Positions 1-10,051 of a DNA stretch of 64,000 nt are shown here, in pieces. Position numbers and translations under genes: made by a program. Source of the DNA: Saprospiraceae bacterium (lineage in GTDB: Bacteria > Bacteroidota > Bacteroidia > Chitinophagales > Saprospiraceae). The stretch's first letter is position 1; every line of letters starts with the position of its first letter. Location: contig JADJPZ010000004.1 of assembly GCA_016713025.1 (NCBI GenBank), positions 1,922,001-1,986,000 of the forward strand, given 5' to 3'. The notes under the pieces are model-generated. The model made no database searches and had not been told where the DNA came from. It worked only from the letters and a program-made list of their open reading frames with translations.

Positions 1-57
1 AATTTTATTTTTTGAATGTAGTTAAAGTAAGTGCTCACTATTTAAATTAATTTTAAG

Positions 58-1542
58 TTATTTTAGCAAATTTTGAAGTTGGTTTGACCAATGACCAAAA
101 GCTTCAAGATAATGGTCATTGTCAGTATTGTATTCTGTAACTTTTATGGGTTTCATATCGGCTATGGCTTCATCAATGCCGGCGTACATACCTATTGCTA
201 CAGTACTGGCTTTGGCAGCACCTACAGCACCTGTAGTATCATACATTTCGATGTTGCATTGCAGCAGATTGGCAAGTGATGATGTAAATGTATCTGACAA
301 AAATAAATTATCATTGCCGACTTTGATCGTAGCAGGGTGTATACCAATTGATTTTAGTATTTCCATACCATAAGCAAAAGAAAAGGCAATTCCTTCAAGA
401 GCTGCTCTGAAAAGATGAGCTTGAGTGTGCATATTAAACTGCAGATTATCTATACGAGCGCCCATCATTCTATCATTGAGGATGCGCTCACTCCCATTGC
501 CAAATGGTAAAATCACCAATCCATCAGATCCAACCGGAATGACTGATAATTGCTTCTCCATGGTTTCATAGGTTTGTCCAAGTGCTGCAACTTGTTTTCG
601 CATCCAGGCATACAATATGCCACATCCATTGATGCATAATAATTGACCTATACGATTTATTTCAGCGCTGTGATTTATATGGGCAAAACCATTGACCCGG
701 GATTGGATATCATAATTCAACTTATCTGTAACGGCATACACAACTCCTGATGTACCGCCTGTGGCCGCCACATCTCCGGGATGTAAAACTTTCAAAGACA
801 TGGCATTATTGGGTTGATCTCCTGCCCGATAAGTTACAGGTGTACCAGCTACCAATCCGCTCAATTCCGCAGCTTGAGTTGTAACACGACCATGGATAGA
901 AAATGTATCAACCAGATCAGGCATCATTTCTGAAGGAATGCCATAATAATTAAGCAAAGCATCGGCAGTGCCGGATTTATTGAAATCCCAAAACATACCT
1001 TCCGAATATCCTGAAACTGTGCTATTGATTTTACCGGTAAATTTCATGGCTATAAAATCTCCAGGTAGCATCCATTTATGTACTTTGGAAAAAAGTTCGG
1101 GTTCGTTTTCCTTGACCCATTTGAGCTTAGAAGCAGTAAAGTTACCTGGAGAATTGAGCAAATGCCCAAGACAATAAGAAGCACCTAAATTTTGTAATGC
1201 TCGATCACCAATTTGGGATGCGCGACTATCACACCATATTATAGAAGGTCTGAGTACTCTATGATTTTTATCGACAAGTACTAAACCATGCATCTGATAT
1301 CCTATGCCTATGGATAAGATTTGTTTGGCATCAATATGGTTATCTGCCAACAATGTTTTGGTCAAAATACATACAGACTCCCACCACATTTCAGGATCCT
1401 GTTCAGCCCATCCAGGCTGTTTTGCTTCAATTAACATTTCAGAATCAGGATATTTGCCTATGGCAATAACATTTCCTGAATCTATTTTTACGATAGATGC
1501 TTTTACAGATGAACTTCCTATATCATAACCAATGGAGTACAT
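58..1542 (-). CDS. xylB: Xylulokinase-like FGGY carbohydrate kinase
   Basis: A FGGY-family sugar kinase, most like xylulokinase, which phosphorylates D-xylulose with ATP in the cytoplasm to feed the pentose phosphate pathway. The N-terminal ATP-binding loop reads YDIGSSSVKA, followed by the family signature QMHGLVLVD and by WCDSR. The C-terminal half has GGTSGVVYAV and the FGGY segment RAALEGIAFSFAYG. Length (about 494-502 aa) is normal for the family. I prefer the ATG at 1542, which begins directly at the ATP-binding strand, over an in-frame TTG at 1566. It stands alone at the window edge on the minus strand, so its operon partners (for example a xylose isomerase) could lie to the left. Substrate is inferred from motif similarity; another ketopentose kinase of the family remains possible. 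Confidence 0.82.
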   Translation of the reverse strand: MYSIGYDIGSSSVKASIVKIDSGNVIAIGKYPDSEMLIEAKQPGWAEQDPEMWWESVCILTKTLLADNHIDAKQILSIGIGYQMHGLVLVDKNHRVLRPSIIWCDSRASQIGDRALQNLGASYCLGHLLNSPGNFTASKLKWVKENEPELFSKVHKWMLPGDFIAMKFTGKINSTVSGYSEGMFWDFNKSGTADALLNYYGIPSEMMPDLVDTFSIHGRVTTQAAELSGLVAGTPVTYRAGDQPNNAMSLKVLHPGDVAATGGTSGVVYAVTDKLNYDIQSRVNGFAHINHSAEINRIGQLLCINGCGILYAWMRKQVAALGQTYETMEKQLSVIPVGSDGLVILPFGNGSERILNDRMMGARIDNLQFNMHTQAHLFRAALEGIAFSFAYGMEILKSIGIHPATIKVGNDNLFLSDTFTSSLANLLQCNIEMYDTTGAVGAAKASTVAIGMYAGIDEAIADMKPIKVTEYNTDNDHYLEAFGHWSNQLQNLLK

Positions 1543-1715
1543 GTTACTAACATTAATATTGCCCAAATAATTTAAGTCACAAGATATACATTCAATTTCT
1601 TACTGGCTATTATGCCATTGTAAAATATTTATTTGAACTAAATATATGGATGTTAGAAGCAAAAAAGCAAAAAATCTGGACATCATAACATAGAAAAATG
1701 AATCGTAAGAAAAAC

Positions 1716-1750
1716 TAAGCGGCCATCGGAATAATTCCGATGACCGCTTA
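1716..1750 (-). terminator. Long hairpin terminator
   Basis: A 35-nt near-perfect palindrome: two 17-nt arms (TAAGCGGYCATCGGAAT type) around one base, with a single mismatch. Read on the minus strand it is followed by GTTTTTCTTAC, a U-rich tail. It lies about 45 nt downstream of the T9SS-tail remnant on the same strand, so it was probably the terminator of that now-deleted gene. Confidence 0.6.
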
Positions 1751-1795
1751 GATGATTACAGCCACATTTTTTTAAGTCAGTAAAACCACCATAAA

Positions 1796-1890
1796 TTACG
1801 TTGTAAACTCGTGTTCAAAATACTTATCACCTACCTTTACCGATACAAAATATCTGCCAGAAGGCAATGCACTGACAAATATGGCCGTCC
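1796..1890 (-). pseudogene. Remnant of a T9SS C-terminal sorting domain
   Basis: The last 30 codons before the TAA at 1796 read like the end of a type A Por-secretion (T9SS) C-terminal domain, with the segment SALPSGRYFVSVKVGDKYF typical of the final beta strands. The reading frame upstream (towards higher coordinates) runs into the antisense of an AraC fragment, so only the last strands of the domain survive. The protein it was attached to is gone. The strong hairpin just downstream fits the old 3' end of this gene. Assignment rests on a short stretch and is moderately sure. Confidence 0.45.
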
Positions 1891-2141
1891 CGTCATTTTG
1901 CAGATATTTCATAAAAGTGACCAACAAAACATTTACGGAGTTTGTCAACGAATTCAGAATAGTACACGCCTGCAAACTCCTGAGTGAAGAAAAGCATACC
2001 ATTTCAGAAGTTTGTTTTGAAAGCGGTTTTAATAATTTTTCTCATTTCAACAGAGTTTTTAAATTAAAAACTGGTAAAAGCGCCAACGAATACAGAAAAG
2101 CGGTGGAAAAAGTAGTATATGATGAATATTATATTGGATAG
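1881..2141 (+). pseudogene. AraC-family regulator, C-terminal remnant
   Basis: Eighty-six codons match the AraC/XylS DNA-binding domain from the end of its first helix-turn-helix to the C-terminus: PSFCRYFIKVTNKTFTEFVN, then HACKLL, then the second HTH with SEVCFESGFNNFSHFNRVF and the closing KTGKSANEYRK. The N-terminal sensor domain and most of HTH1 are absent, and the sequence before about 1870 belongs to a T9SS tail on the opposite strand. This is therefore a truncated gene, not a small regulator. A complete protein would be roughly 280-300 aa. The 233 bp between it and the BNR gene hold no further gene I recognise. Confidence 0.7.
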
Positions 2142-2374
2142 GACTTCAAATCCATAAAATTGAACTAGAATCAATGAGCGGCTAAGACCCATCTGATTTC
2201 ACCTTTGATGTGATTTAGAAAGATGTCTTTACTAAATGTCTCCGGATGAAGCCTTCAGGCTGTGTAAAAAAACCTTACCTAAATCATATGTTGAGACCAC
2301 GAAATCGGATGAAAATCAGGCATTTTTCCACCTTAATAAGATTTTTCTTTATGCTATTTCTGAACCAATTAATT

Positions 2375-5227
2375 CTATTCATTATCAGTATATGGGTCTT
2401 TTTGGATTTTAAAAGACTGTGTCAACTGATCATTATTATGTTCAATTTTTACAAGATAATTTCCCGTTTTTGCACGATAAGTAAGCAAAAAATCAGGTAA
2501 CATACCTCCAAAAACAGTCTCATTCAGGTTAGTCAGAATCCTTCTTTTATCAGCCATTGTTTTTGCCTGCAAGAATTGATTTCTTCCGTTTTCTACCCTT
2601 GATTTAGGTGAAACTGAAGAAGCTTTTGTAAAAAACGATTCGATCTCATACAATTCTTTTTCAGTATAATCTGTATTATCAAATATACGATTCCAATACC
2701 ATCTGTTGATACCTGGTTTAGTTTTTATAATTTTTATTGATTTATTTTCACCATTTAATGAAGAAATGGTGACCTTGACTTCGCCAACATTATTATCATT
2801 AACCACAAAAGTGATTGGAACATCCACCTCAAAATCAGCTCTTGGAACATTGGAAGTATTACGTATGTTTTTAGGATTTTCACCAGCAAAAAGGAAATGG
2901 CCCCTTTGACCGCCCCTGCTTATATTTAGCCAGTCTATGGTAGGCTTTTGTGGAGGGAAGACAATTTTTTCAATATTTTGTTTGCGAGCAGATGCCTGAA
3001 GTGCTGAGATATCATCCATGATATATATACCTCTCCCATGTGTACCCACAATGAGATCCTGATCTCTTTCATGTATTTTTATATCGTAAACTGACACTGT
3101 TGGCAAACCTTTGCCAGTCATTTTGTTCCAATTTTGGCCTTTGTCCATAGTATAGTAAACACCGGTCTCTGTGCCGAGAAATAAAAGATTGGGAGTTGTG
3201 CCATCTTCTCTAATCACTCTTACCACTTCATCATTTTTCAAGCCATGTATTTTAAGTTCCCAGGTTTGACCTGCGTTTTCAGTTATAAGTACATATGGCT
3301 TATTGATATCCGACCGATGTGCATCTATGGTCAGATATGCTTTGTTTTTATCAAATGCGGATGCCTCAACGCTGCTACACCAAAAGGTATTTTTCTTTCC
3401 TTCTATAGATGGTGTCACATTTTTCCAATTTACACCACCATCATACGTCACATGCACAAGCCCGTCGTCGGTACATACCCAAATGATGTTTTCATCAATT
3501 TTAGAAATGCTCAGCCTGTATATGGTACAGTGATATTCAGCTCCTGAATTATCTAACGTCAACCCACCACTTTTGCCTGTTTGAGATTTAACAGGATTCT
3601 TGGTACTGAGATCAGGACTGATAATTTGCCATGTGCTTCCTTTGTCTGTAGATTTAAACAAATAATTTCCTCCTGCAAAAATATGGTGTGGGTTGTGTGA
3701 AGACATAGCCAAAGGGGCTGACCAGTTAAACCTTAAATTCAATTTATCATTAGTACCTAAAACGGTTGCGATATTAGTGACATTAAAAGCAGTGGGTGCT
3801 ATACTGTACAGTTCTCTTGTGGAAGGATTGTACTTAAGGTAAGTCCCATTTTCATAAGAAGTGTAAGCATCGTTTTTGTCAAATGGGTTTACTAATGCAT
3901 CCATGCCGTCGCCCCATTGCATTTTCCAGTTGTGATCATTTAATATACCTCTGGCATCCCTGGCAAAACTCGCTGTGGCATAAGACCCATTATCCTGTAA
4001 TCCGCCATAAATCCGGTAAGGAATATCCATATCATATTGTATTCTGTAGAATTGCGCTATACTCAGGTTGTCCAACATCTGGAATTTTTGTCCCTTGTCA
4101 TATGTAACTGCTAAACCCTTATCAGAACCAATATAATAATGTGCCGGATTATTGGGATTGATCCATTGCGCATGATAATCACCATGAATTTCGTAATCAG
4201 CACTTCCGTTTGCAAAGGTTTTACCTGCATCCTTTGACACCATAAAAGAAGTGGTATGTATGTAAACAATTGAGTCATTTTTAGGATCCAACCTGATCTG
4301 GCTGTAATAAAAAGGCCTGTTATTATACGTATTGACGTATTTCCATGATTTTCCGGAATCAATACTCCTATAGATACCACTTCCTAAAGTATCTAAGTTT
4401 TTTGAGCCTTTTGCTTCAACAATCGCCATTAAAACATTGGGCTTTGATGCAGAAACAGCTAATCCAATCCTACCTGTTGGCGAAGGCAGACCGAAAGTAA
4501 GTTTTGTCCAGGACATACCACCATCGTCACTCTTGAATATTCCACCTTGTTCGCCACCACTATAAAAATTCCATGGTTGTCTGAGTCTGTGATAAAATGC
4601 AGCGTACAAAACATTGGGATTTTTTGGGTCACGTATCAGGTCAGTACATCCTGTTTTCCCATCATTGGGCAAACCTTTGGTGATTTTTTGCCATGTGGAG
4701 CCATCATCTTTTGTAATAAACAATCCTCTGTCACCTGAGTATCCCCATAAGTGCCCGATTGCACATACACAGACTTCACGACTGTTTTTGGGGTGGACTA
4801 AAACTCTGGCAATCTGATGTGTATTTTCCAATCCTTTATTTACAAAAGCACGACCACCGTCAGTACTCTTATAAACACCATTTCCCCATGAAACGCTGTT
4901 TCTGTTATTAGCCTCGCCGGTTCCTACCCAGATAGCATTGTGATTTTGTGGATCAAGGGCAATATCACCGATAGAAGCAGTCTCATATTTGTCAAATACG
5001 GGAATCCAGGTAGTACCTGCATTTTCAGATTTAAATACACCACCGGAACCAGTGGCTACGTATACAATTTCGGGTCTTAATACAGATGCTTCAATATCGA
5101 CAATCCTTCCGCCTTGATTGGCAGGACCAATATTTCTAAAATACAAATCACCTAAAATATCATACTGGCAAAAAATTTCATTTGAAATGATGAATGTGAT
5201 TAATAACAATATGGTCCTGCCTATCAT
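2375..5227 (-). CDS. Secreted BNR-repeat (sortilin/VPS10-like) beta-propeller protein
   Basis: A 950-aa secreted protein with signal peptide (LLLITFIISNEIFCQ). At least eleven BNR/Asp-box motifs (S-x-D-x-G-x-x-W/F) are visible, including SENAGTTW, STDGGRAF, TKDDGSTW, SDDGGMSW, SIDSGKSW, STDKGSTW, TYDGGVNW, TENAGQTW and TMDKGQNW, spread over residues about 60-730. This predicts one or two large beta-propellers of the VPS10/WD40-YVTN-BNR kind, followed by a C-terminal beta-rich region. Such proteins are often mislabelled glycosyl hydrolases; no sialidase active site is evident. It starts 13 nt after the SusD stop, so it is the third gene of a susC-susD-BNR operon, probably surface-exposed and involved in binding or processing the imported substrate. 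Exact function is unknown. Confidence 0.8.
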   Translation of the reverse strand: MIGRTILLLITFIISNEIFCQYDILGDLYFRNIGPANQGGRIVDIEASVLRPEIVYVATGSGGVFKSENAGTTWIPVFDKYETASIGDIALDPQNHNAIWVGTGEANNRNSVSWGNGVYKSTDGGRAFVNKGLENTHQIARVLVHPKNSREVCVCAIGHLWGYSGDRGLFITKDDGSTWQKITKGLPNDGKTGCTDLIRDPKNPNVLYAAFYHRLRQPWNFYSGGEQGGIFKSDDGGMSWTKLTFGLPSPTGRIGLAVSASKPNVLMAIVEAKGSKNLDTLGSGIYRSIDSGKSWKYVNTYNNRPFYYSQIRLDPKNDSIVYIHTTSFMVSKDAGKTFANGSADYEIHGDYHAQWINPNNPAHYYIGSDKGLAVTYDKGQKFQMLDNLSIAQFYRIQYDMDIPYRIYGGLQDNGSYATASFARDARGILNDHNWKMQWGDGMDALVNPFDKNDAYTSYENGTYLKYNPSTRELYSIAPTAFNVTNIATVLGTNDKLNLRFNWSAPLAMSSHNPHHIFAGGNYLFKSTDKGSTWQIISPDLSTKNPVKSQTGKSGGLTLDNSGAEYHCTIYRLSISKIDENIIWVCTDDGLVHVTYDGGVNWKNVTPSIEGKKNTFWCSSVEASAFDKNKAYLTIDAHRSDINKPYVLITENAGQTWELKIHGLKNDEVVRVIREDGTTPNLLFLGTETGVYYTMDKGQNWNKMTGKGLPTVSVYDIKIHERDQDLIVGTHGRGIYIMDDISALQASARKQNIEKIVFPPQKPTIDWLNISRGGQRGHFLFAGENPKNIRNTSNVPRADFEVDVPITFVVNDNNVGEVKVTISSLNGENKSIKIIKTKPGINRWYWNRIFDNTDYTEKELYEIESFFTKASSVSPKSRVENGRNQFLQAKTMADKRRILTNLNETVFGGMLPDFLLTYRAKTGNYLVKIEHNNDQLTQSFKIQKDPYTDNE

Positions 5228-5240
5228 ACAAAATGCGGAT

Positions 5241-6650
5241 TTATTTATTTACTTCAGTTTCTGCAAATATACCGGGATCACGAGGTGCATTCGGATTGGC
5301 ACTAAGTTCCGACTGAGCAACAATGAATCGTTGAGGATACTTCGTCGCTGTGGTGATATTGAAAGGAGGTAAAACTGCGATATCTCTTTCTTTGGCACTC
5401 AATCGTCTTAAGTCTTCAAATGGTACGTGAGTTAAAAATGTGGCAACATATCTTTCCTCAATGATTTCTCTGAGTAATGCTGTTTTTACAGGCTTACTAT
5501 CCTTATTTTCTATTCCGCCTGCTTCAAAATCCTGCATGGTAAAAGCGGTATATCTCAAGGAGTCTGTAGCGACAAGTTTTTCAAATCCTGTTCCAGCCTG
5601 AAGGTGTGCTCTTAATGTGTTAAGGTTTTTTAATGCCTCTGCATCCGTGCCTACTCTTGCTTCAGCTTCTGCGATATACAGCAGATTTTCTTCATAACCG
5701 ACAAGTATTTGAGGTCTGTTTCGCGCAGCGATACCCAAATTGCTGTTGGCAGTATTTCCGTTAAACGCGACATATCTGAGTCTGGATGCTTCGTTGGTTT
5801 TGGTATGATTGCGACTGGCGGTACCAGGTTTAAGCATATTGTCCAGATGTGATCCTGTAAAACCCCAATACCCTGCCCGTTGGTCTATCACTTTAAAATA
5901 GGTATTGGTACTTCCAATACCCAGATTGGGTGGTGTAAAAACCATGGCATCAGCTTTGGCCAAAATCCCTTTTTTGGCGCTGGCCAGAGCCTTATCATAT
6001 TCACGTGTCAACATAAAAAATCTTGCTTTGATCGTATTGGCCGCCCGAATCCATCTGGTTTTATTTCCTGCATAAAACAAGTCTTCAGCTATAGTCGCTG
6101 TTGGCGCAGCTTCCAGATCTGCAATAGCCTGGTCCAGCAAGGTCTGTACATTGTTTAACACTTGTCTCTGGGACTCAAACTTTGGATTGGCCACATCTGT
6201 AGCTGCCTCAGTAAACGGAACATCACCAAATAAGCTTGCTAAGGTACCAAAAGCATGGGCTTCCATCACCTTGGTGATACCTGAATACAACTTAGCCACA
6301 GGACTTGACGCCGTTTGATCTCTTAGGACTTTAGATTGTTTGATGACACCCTGATAAGCGTTTTGCCAAATACCGTTTGTTTCTTCTGCCGAAATATTAT
6401 AACTTCCTATACTTAAGTACAGTAGTATAAGGCCTCTTGACTGCCCACTCCACATGCTGCCTATTCTCGCCTGATGGCCGACCTGAATACTTATATTGGC
6501 AAGTTGAATGCCTTTAAGTAATAGTACACCGGCATCAAAACTATCTGCTGTTATAGCATTAGGGTTGTCATTAATACCATCCACCAGTCCTTCACAGCTG
6601 ACCAGAGACAGGATGAATGTAAATATAAATATATTTCTAAATCTTTTCAT
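5241..6650 (-). CDS. SusD/RagB-type outer-membrane lipoprotein (SusD-like family 2)
   Basis: A 469-aa SusD-type nutrient-binding lipoprotein that would cap the neighbouring SusC channel on the cell surface. The N-terminus is a lipoprotein signal ending in the lipobox LVSC, with Cys at residue 19. The family start (NDNPNAIT), the helical TPR-like middle (NGIWQNAYQGVIKQ) and the C-terminal segment LREIIEERYVATFLTHVPFEDLRR are typical of the SusD-like_2 group, which often serves non-starch substrates or peptides. It lies 19 nt downstream of susC and 13 nt upstream of the BNR gene, all on one strand. The ligand cannot be read from the sequence. Confidence 0.9.
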   Translation of the reverse strand: MKRFRNIFIFTFILSLVSCEGLVDGINDNPNAITADSFDAGVLLLKGIQLANISIQVGHQARIGSMWSGQSRGLILLYLSIGSYNISAEETNGIWQNAYQGVIKQSKVLRDQTASSPVAKLYSGITKVMEAHAFGTLASLFGDVPFTEAATDVANPKFESQRQVLNNVQTLLDQAIADLEAAPTATIAEDLFYAGNKTRWIRAANTIKARFFMLTREYDKALASAKKGILAKADAMVFTPPNLGIGSTNTYFKVIDQRAGYWGFTGSHLDNMLKPGTASRNHTKTNEASRLRYVAFNGNTANSNLGIAARNRPQILVGYEENLLYIAEAEARVGTDAEALKNLNTLRAHLQAGTGFEKLVATDSLRYTAFTMQDFEAGGIENKDSKPVKTALLREIIEERYVATFLTHVPFEDLRRLSAKERDIAVLPPFNITTATKYPQRFIVAQSELSANPNAPRDPGIFAETEVNK

Positions 6651-6669
6651 TATTCTAAATTTTATAAGA

Positions 6670-9600
6670 TTAAAAGTTAAGTTTAACGGATGCCACCCAT
6701 GATTTTGTACTTGGATTGGTGAAGTACTCTATACCGAATCCATTGTCCACTCCGGATTGATTCACTTCAGGATCAATGCCCAGAATGTCAGTCCAAATGG
6801 CAAGATTTCTGCCGGATATGGACACATCTATGGAGGATAGTTTAGCAATCTTGCTCAGCGCTTTTCCTGAAAAACTGTATTCCAGAGAGACCTCTCTCAG
6901 CCTTGTCCAGCTTCCGTCAGCTACCGCGAATTCATTGATGGCAGAACCACACAAGCCACCACCTAAAGTAGTATACCAGGATTCATCCAATAAAACATCT
7001 CCTGCTCCAAAGTTCTCAATATTTCCACGGACAGTAGTACCTGCGGTAAACATTTTTCCGGTACTATTGATCACGTCTTTGGTCAATGTGACTTCACGTC
7101 CTACATTTTCATATGTGCCGAAAGCATGTAATACAAATTTTGTTCTTTCTGCAAAATCTGCACCCTGATACGTTTCAAACAAAACATTAAAGTTGAGTTT
7201 ACCATATCGACCTCTGATACCTGCTCCCCCTCTCCAGTCCGGATTTGGATCACCGACTATTCCTTGTTCAGGTGCCAGAGTTGGGAATCCTCTTTCATTC
7301 AGGGCTAAGCTGCCGTCTGCTTTTCTGGCAGCTTTGGATGCAAATAATATACCCAATGGCTGACCAACGATCGCATTAGAAGTAATAGATTGATCAGTCA
7401 ATGCTAATCTTTCTACCCCTGCCAAATCTAGTATTTTGTTTCTATTGTTGTTGAAGTTACCATAAATTTCCAGGCCAAACTTTTGTTCGTCAAGTACTTT
7501 TATACCAAGGTCTATTTCAAATCCTTTATTTTCCATCTTCGCTGCATTTCCATATTTGGACAAGAAGCCTGAACTAGGAGCTAAATTAATGGCTAGTAAG
7601 ATGTCATTGATGGTATTTTTATAGTACGTCAACCCAAGTGTCACTTTATCTTTCAAAAATCTAAGGTCTGTACCGATTTCAAACTCTGTTTTGATTTCCG
7701 GTTTTAGATTTGGGTTACCTTGGTCATCATTCAATCTGAATCCCCCTCCAAACTCGTTGATATCTAATGCATCATCATAAGTGCTATAAGCAAATTGTTC
7801 ATATGTGGTACCAAAACGATAAGCTGCCGGTTGCACACCCACCTGTCCATAAGATAATCTTACTTTACCAAAGGACAAGATATCATTGGCCGGTATTATG
7901 GATTTGGTAAATTGCCAGGCGATGTCTGCTGAAGGATAGAAATATGTACCTGCCACGGATGAAGCTGCTTCCTGGGTACCTGACAAATTGACAAAAATCT
8001 GATCATCATAGTCCAATGTCAATATTCCATATAATCTATTAGACCTGATGTGATTTTTACTATTAGAAACCTCATATGGGGCAGCTGTGTTATTGAAGTT
8101 TTGAAGGTCAGCGGGTGCTAAAAAGACCTGGGCACCGGTAAAATTTGTTTTACGCAATCTATCGTTAATGTTAAAACCAAGCGTACCATTCACACCAATC
8201 ATATCGTTCATAATTTTTCCAAACTCAGTTCTTGCGATCAAATCTACATTGGTCTCTGAATTTCTTATCAGATCAGTCTCAAGTCTTCCTGCATTAAATG
8301 CTGCTGACCCTACCGGTGAAAAGTATGTTCTTTCATCCGTGTATCCATCCAGACCTCCTCTTAAGTCCAGTTGCAACCATTTGACGGGAGAATAATTCAG
8401 GTTGGTTGAAAATGCAAATCTATTGACTGTGGTAGGAGCTTTTTGTTCGTTTGTAGTCCAGAGTGGGTTATTCCACGTTGGGTTGATATTATCACCTAAA
8501 TATCTTCTGTAACTTCTTTGTCGGTCAGAAGTTGCAACTCCTGTTGCACTGATGTGAGTTCCTCTGTAAATAGAATTGTCAAAATCAGCAGGAGTTCTTA
8601 ACAGGCCCAAATAAAGACCCGCAGTATTGGAGTTTTGCTGTATCCTGTTGGCACTAGAGTAGATGTAATTTGCTTTAGTAGAAAGGACAAACTTGTCAGA
8701 CATAAACGTCTGGTTATTAAATCGGACTGTTGCTCTTGTATATTCACTGTTTTTGACTATACCTTCCTGAGCTAAGTAGCCCACTGAAAAATAATTGTTT
8801 GTTTTGGCTCCCCCACCGGAAAAGGTGATGTTGTTGTCCGTAACAAATCCGTTTTGGAATACTGAATTAAAGTTTTCATCCACAAATGTTTCTTTAGAAT
8901 TCTTTTTTGTTATAGGGTATACAATTCTGCCGTCATCTCCTACAAATCTTTGACCTGTTGTATTAACTTCATCAGCTGCGCCGGATCTGGTGTCAATCTT
9001 ATCGCCCCATGAGTTGGCACCTGCAGCACTAAACACACCAGCCGCACCTTGTCCAAATGTAGATTGAAGCGGATGTCTTCTATTGATCTCGTCTATTGAA
9101 TAGGATGAAGAAACGCTGATTTTCATCTTCTGATTAAGCTTTCCTGATTTAGTAGTGATCATCAATACCCCGTTTGCTGCCCTTGAACCCCACAATGCAG
9201 CGGCGGATGCGCCTTTCAGAATCTGTATAGACTCCACATCTTCGGGATTGATATCATTGATACGGGATGACTGTGATACTCCACCTGACCTGGAAGATCC
9301 CGAACCATAAAGATTATCATTGGACATAGGAACTCCATCCACGATTACCAGGGGCTGAGAACTTCCACCTATGGTGTTTGCGCCTCTAATCTGAATGTTT
9401 GTACCTGCTCCGGGGTCACCGTTGGCTCTTGTGATTTTTACACCGGAAGCTTTTCCTGCAAGACTATTGAGCAGTGAAGGCTCTCCTGATGACTTGATTG
9501 CCGACTTGTTGACGCTGGATGCAGTCGAACCTGATCTGTCTTTTTTAGTAGTAAAGCCCAGGGCAGTAACAACGACTTCTTCCAGGAGCTTACCTTCATC

Positions 9601-9879
9601 CATGATGACATCTATGACATCTGATGCTCCGATCTCCACTTCTTTTGTTTCAAATCCTGTATAGCTGAAGACCAGCACTTTACCATCCTGAGGAACGGTG
9701 ATTTCATATTTTCCATCAAAATCGGTAATAGAACCTGATGCCGGAGCGTTTTTAACCGCTATATTGGCACCAATTTGGGGCTCTCCTGCGGCATTGGTGA
9801 CCAAACCTGTGATTTTTCGTTGCCCGAAGACAGTCAAGGTCACCATCAAAAATAAAAATGTAAATACTAATTGTTTCAT
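6670..9879 (-). CDS. SusC/RagA-type TonB-linked outer-membrane transporter
   Basis: A 1069-aa SusC-type TonB-dependent transporter. After the signal peptide comes a carboxypeptidase-regulatory-like domain (KITGLVTNAAGEPQIGANI, residues about 22-100), then the plug with the RagA signature (QIRGANTIGGSSQPLVIVDG and the ILKGASAAALWGSRAANGV box), then a 22-strand barrel ending in an aromatic F (ASVKLNF). It imports a ligand delivered by the SusD lipoprotein using TonB energy. It is the first gene of the susC-susD-BNR operon; a perfect Bacteroidota promoter lies 35-65 nt upstream. No ECF sigma/anti-sigma pair sits next to it. The sulfatase and SGNH hydrolase just upstream suggest, but do not prove, a sulfated or acylated glycan as substrate. 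Confidence 0.93.
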   Translation of the reverse strand: MKQLVFTFLFLMVTLTVFGQRKITGLVTNAAGEPQIGANIAVKNAPASGSITDFDGKYEITVPQDGKVLVFSYTGFETKEVEIGASDVIDVIMDEGKLLEEVVVTALGFTTKKDRSGSTASSVNKSAIKSSGEPSLLNSLAGKASGVKITRANGDPGAGTNIQIRGANTIGGSSQPLVIVDGVPMSNDNLYGSGSSRSGGVSQSSRINDINPEDVESIQILKGASAAALWGSRAANGVLMITTKSGKLNQKMKISVSSSYSIDEINRRHPLQSTFGQGAAGVFSAAGANSWGDKIDTRSGAADEVNTTGQRFVGDDGRIVYPITKKNSKETFVDENFNSVFQNGFVTDNNITFSGGGAKTNNYFSVGYLAQEGIVKNSEYTRATVRFNNQTFMSDKFVLSTKANYIYSSANRIQQNSNTAGLYLGLLRTPADFDNSIYRGTHISATGVATSDRQRSYRRYLGDNINPTWNNPLWTTNEQKAPTTVNRFAFSTNLNYSPVKWLQLDLRGGLDGYTDERTYFSPVGSAAFNAGRLETDLIRNSETNVDLIARTEFGKIMNDMIGVNGTLGFNINDRLRKTNFTGAQVFLAPADLQNFNNTAAPYEVSNSKNHIRSNRLYGILTLDYDDQIFVNLSGTQEAASSVAGTYFYPSADIAWQFTKSIIPANDILSFGKVRLSYGQVGVQPAAYRFGTTYEQFAYSTYDDALDINEFGGGFRLNDDQGNPNLKPEIKTEFEIGTDLRFLKDKVTLGLTYYKNTINDILLAINLAPSSGFLSKYGNAAKMENKGFEIDLGIKVLDEQKFGLEIYGNFNNNRNKILDLAGVERLALTDQSITSNAIVGQPLGILFASKAARKADGSLALNERGFPTLAPEQGIVGDPNPDWRGGAGIRGRYGKLNFNVLFETYQGADFAERTKFVLHAFGTYENVGREVTLTKDVINSTGKMFTAGTTVRGNIENFGAGDVLLDESWYTTLGGGLCGSAINEFAVADGSWTRLREVSLEYSFSGKALSKIAKLSSIDVSISGRNLAIWTDILGIDPEVNQSGVDNGFGIEYFTNPSTKSWVASVKLNF

Positions 9880-9913
9880 GTGTGATACTTTGGTTAATAA
9901 ATGAATGAGAAAA

Positions 9914-9944
9914 CAAAAGTATCAAAACAAATGGAAGAACCAAA
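9914..9944 (-). promoter_or_regulatory. Bacteroidota sigma-A promoter of the susC-susD-BNR operon
   Basis: On the minus strand the sequence reads TTTG, 19 nt, TACTTTTG, an exact match to the Bacteroidota consensus TTTG-N19-TAnnTTTG. The -7 box is 9914-9921 and the -33 box 9941-9944. It lies about 35 nt upstream of the susC start. Confidence 0.75.
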
Positions 9945-10051
9945 TTTTTTTAATATAAAATAAATTTGAATATGTTGTAGATATAGCAAGATTCTTGCTC
10001 CCGATTTGATGATTTGGTTCTAATAAATTTAATCAACGTAATCAAATTTAA

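Noticed and set aside
2221..2290. Terminator at the AGCCTTCAGGCT hairpin
   Set aside because: The short stem has no T-run behind it on either strand at the right distance.
6776..7168. 130-codon plus-strand ORF
   Set aside because: It lies antisense inside the susC gene, whose frame is fully conserved; a shadow.
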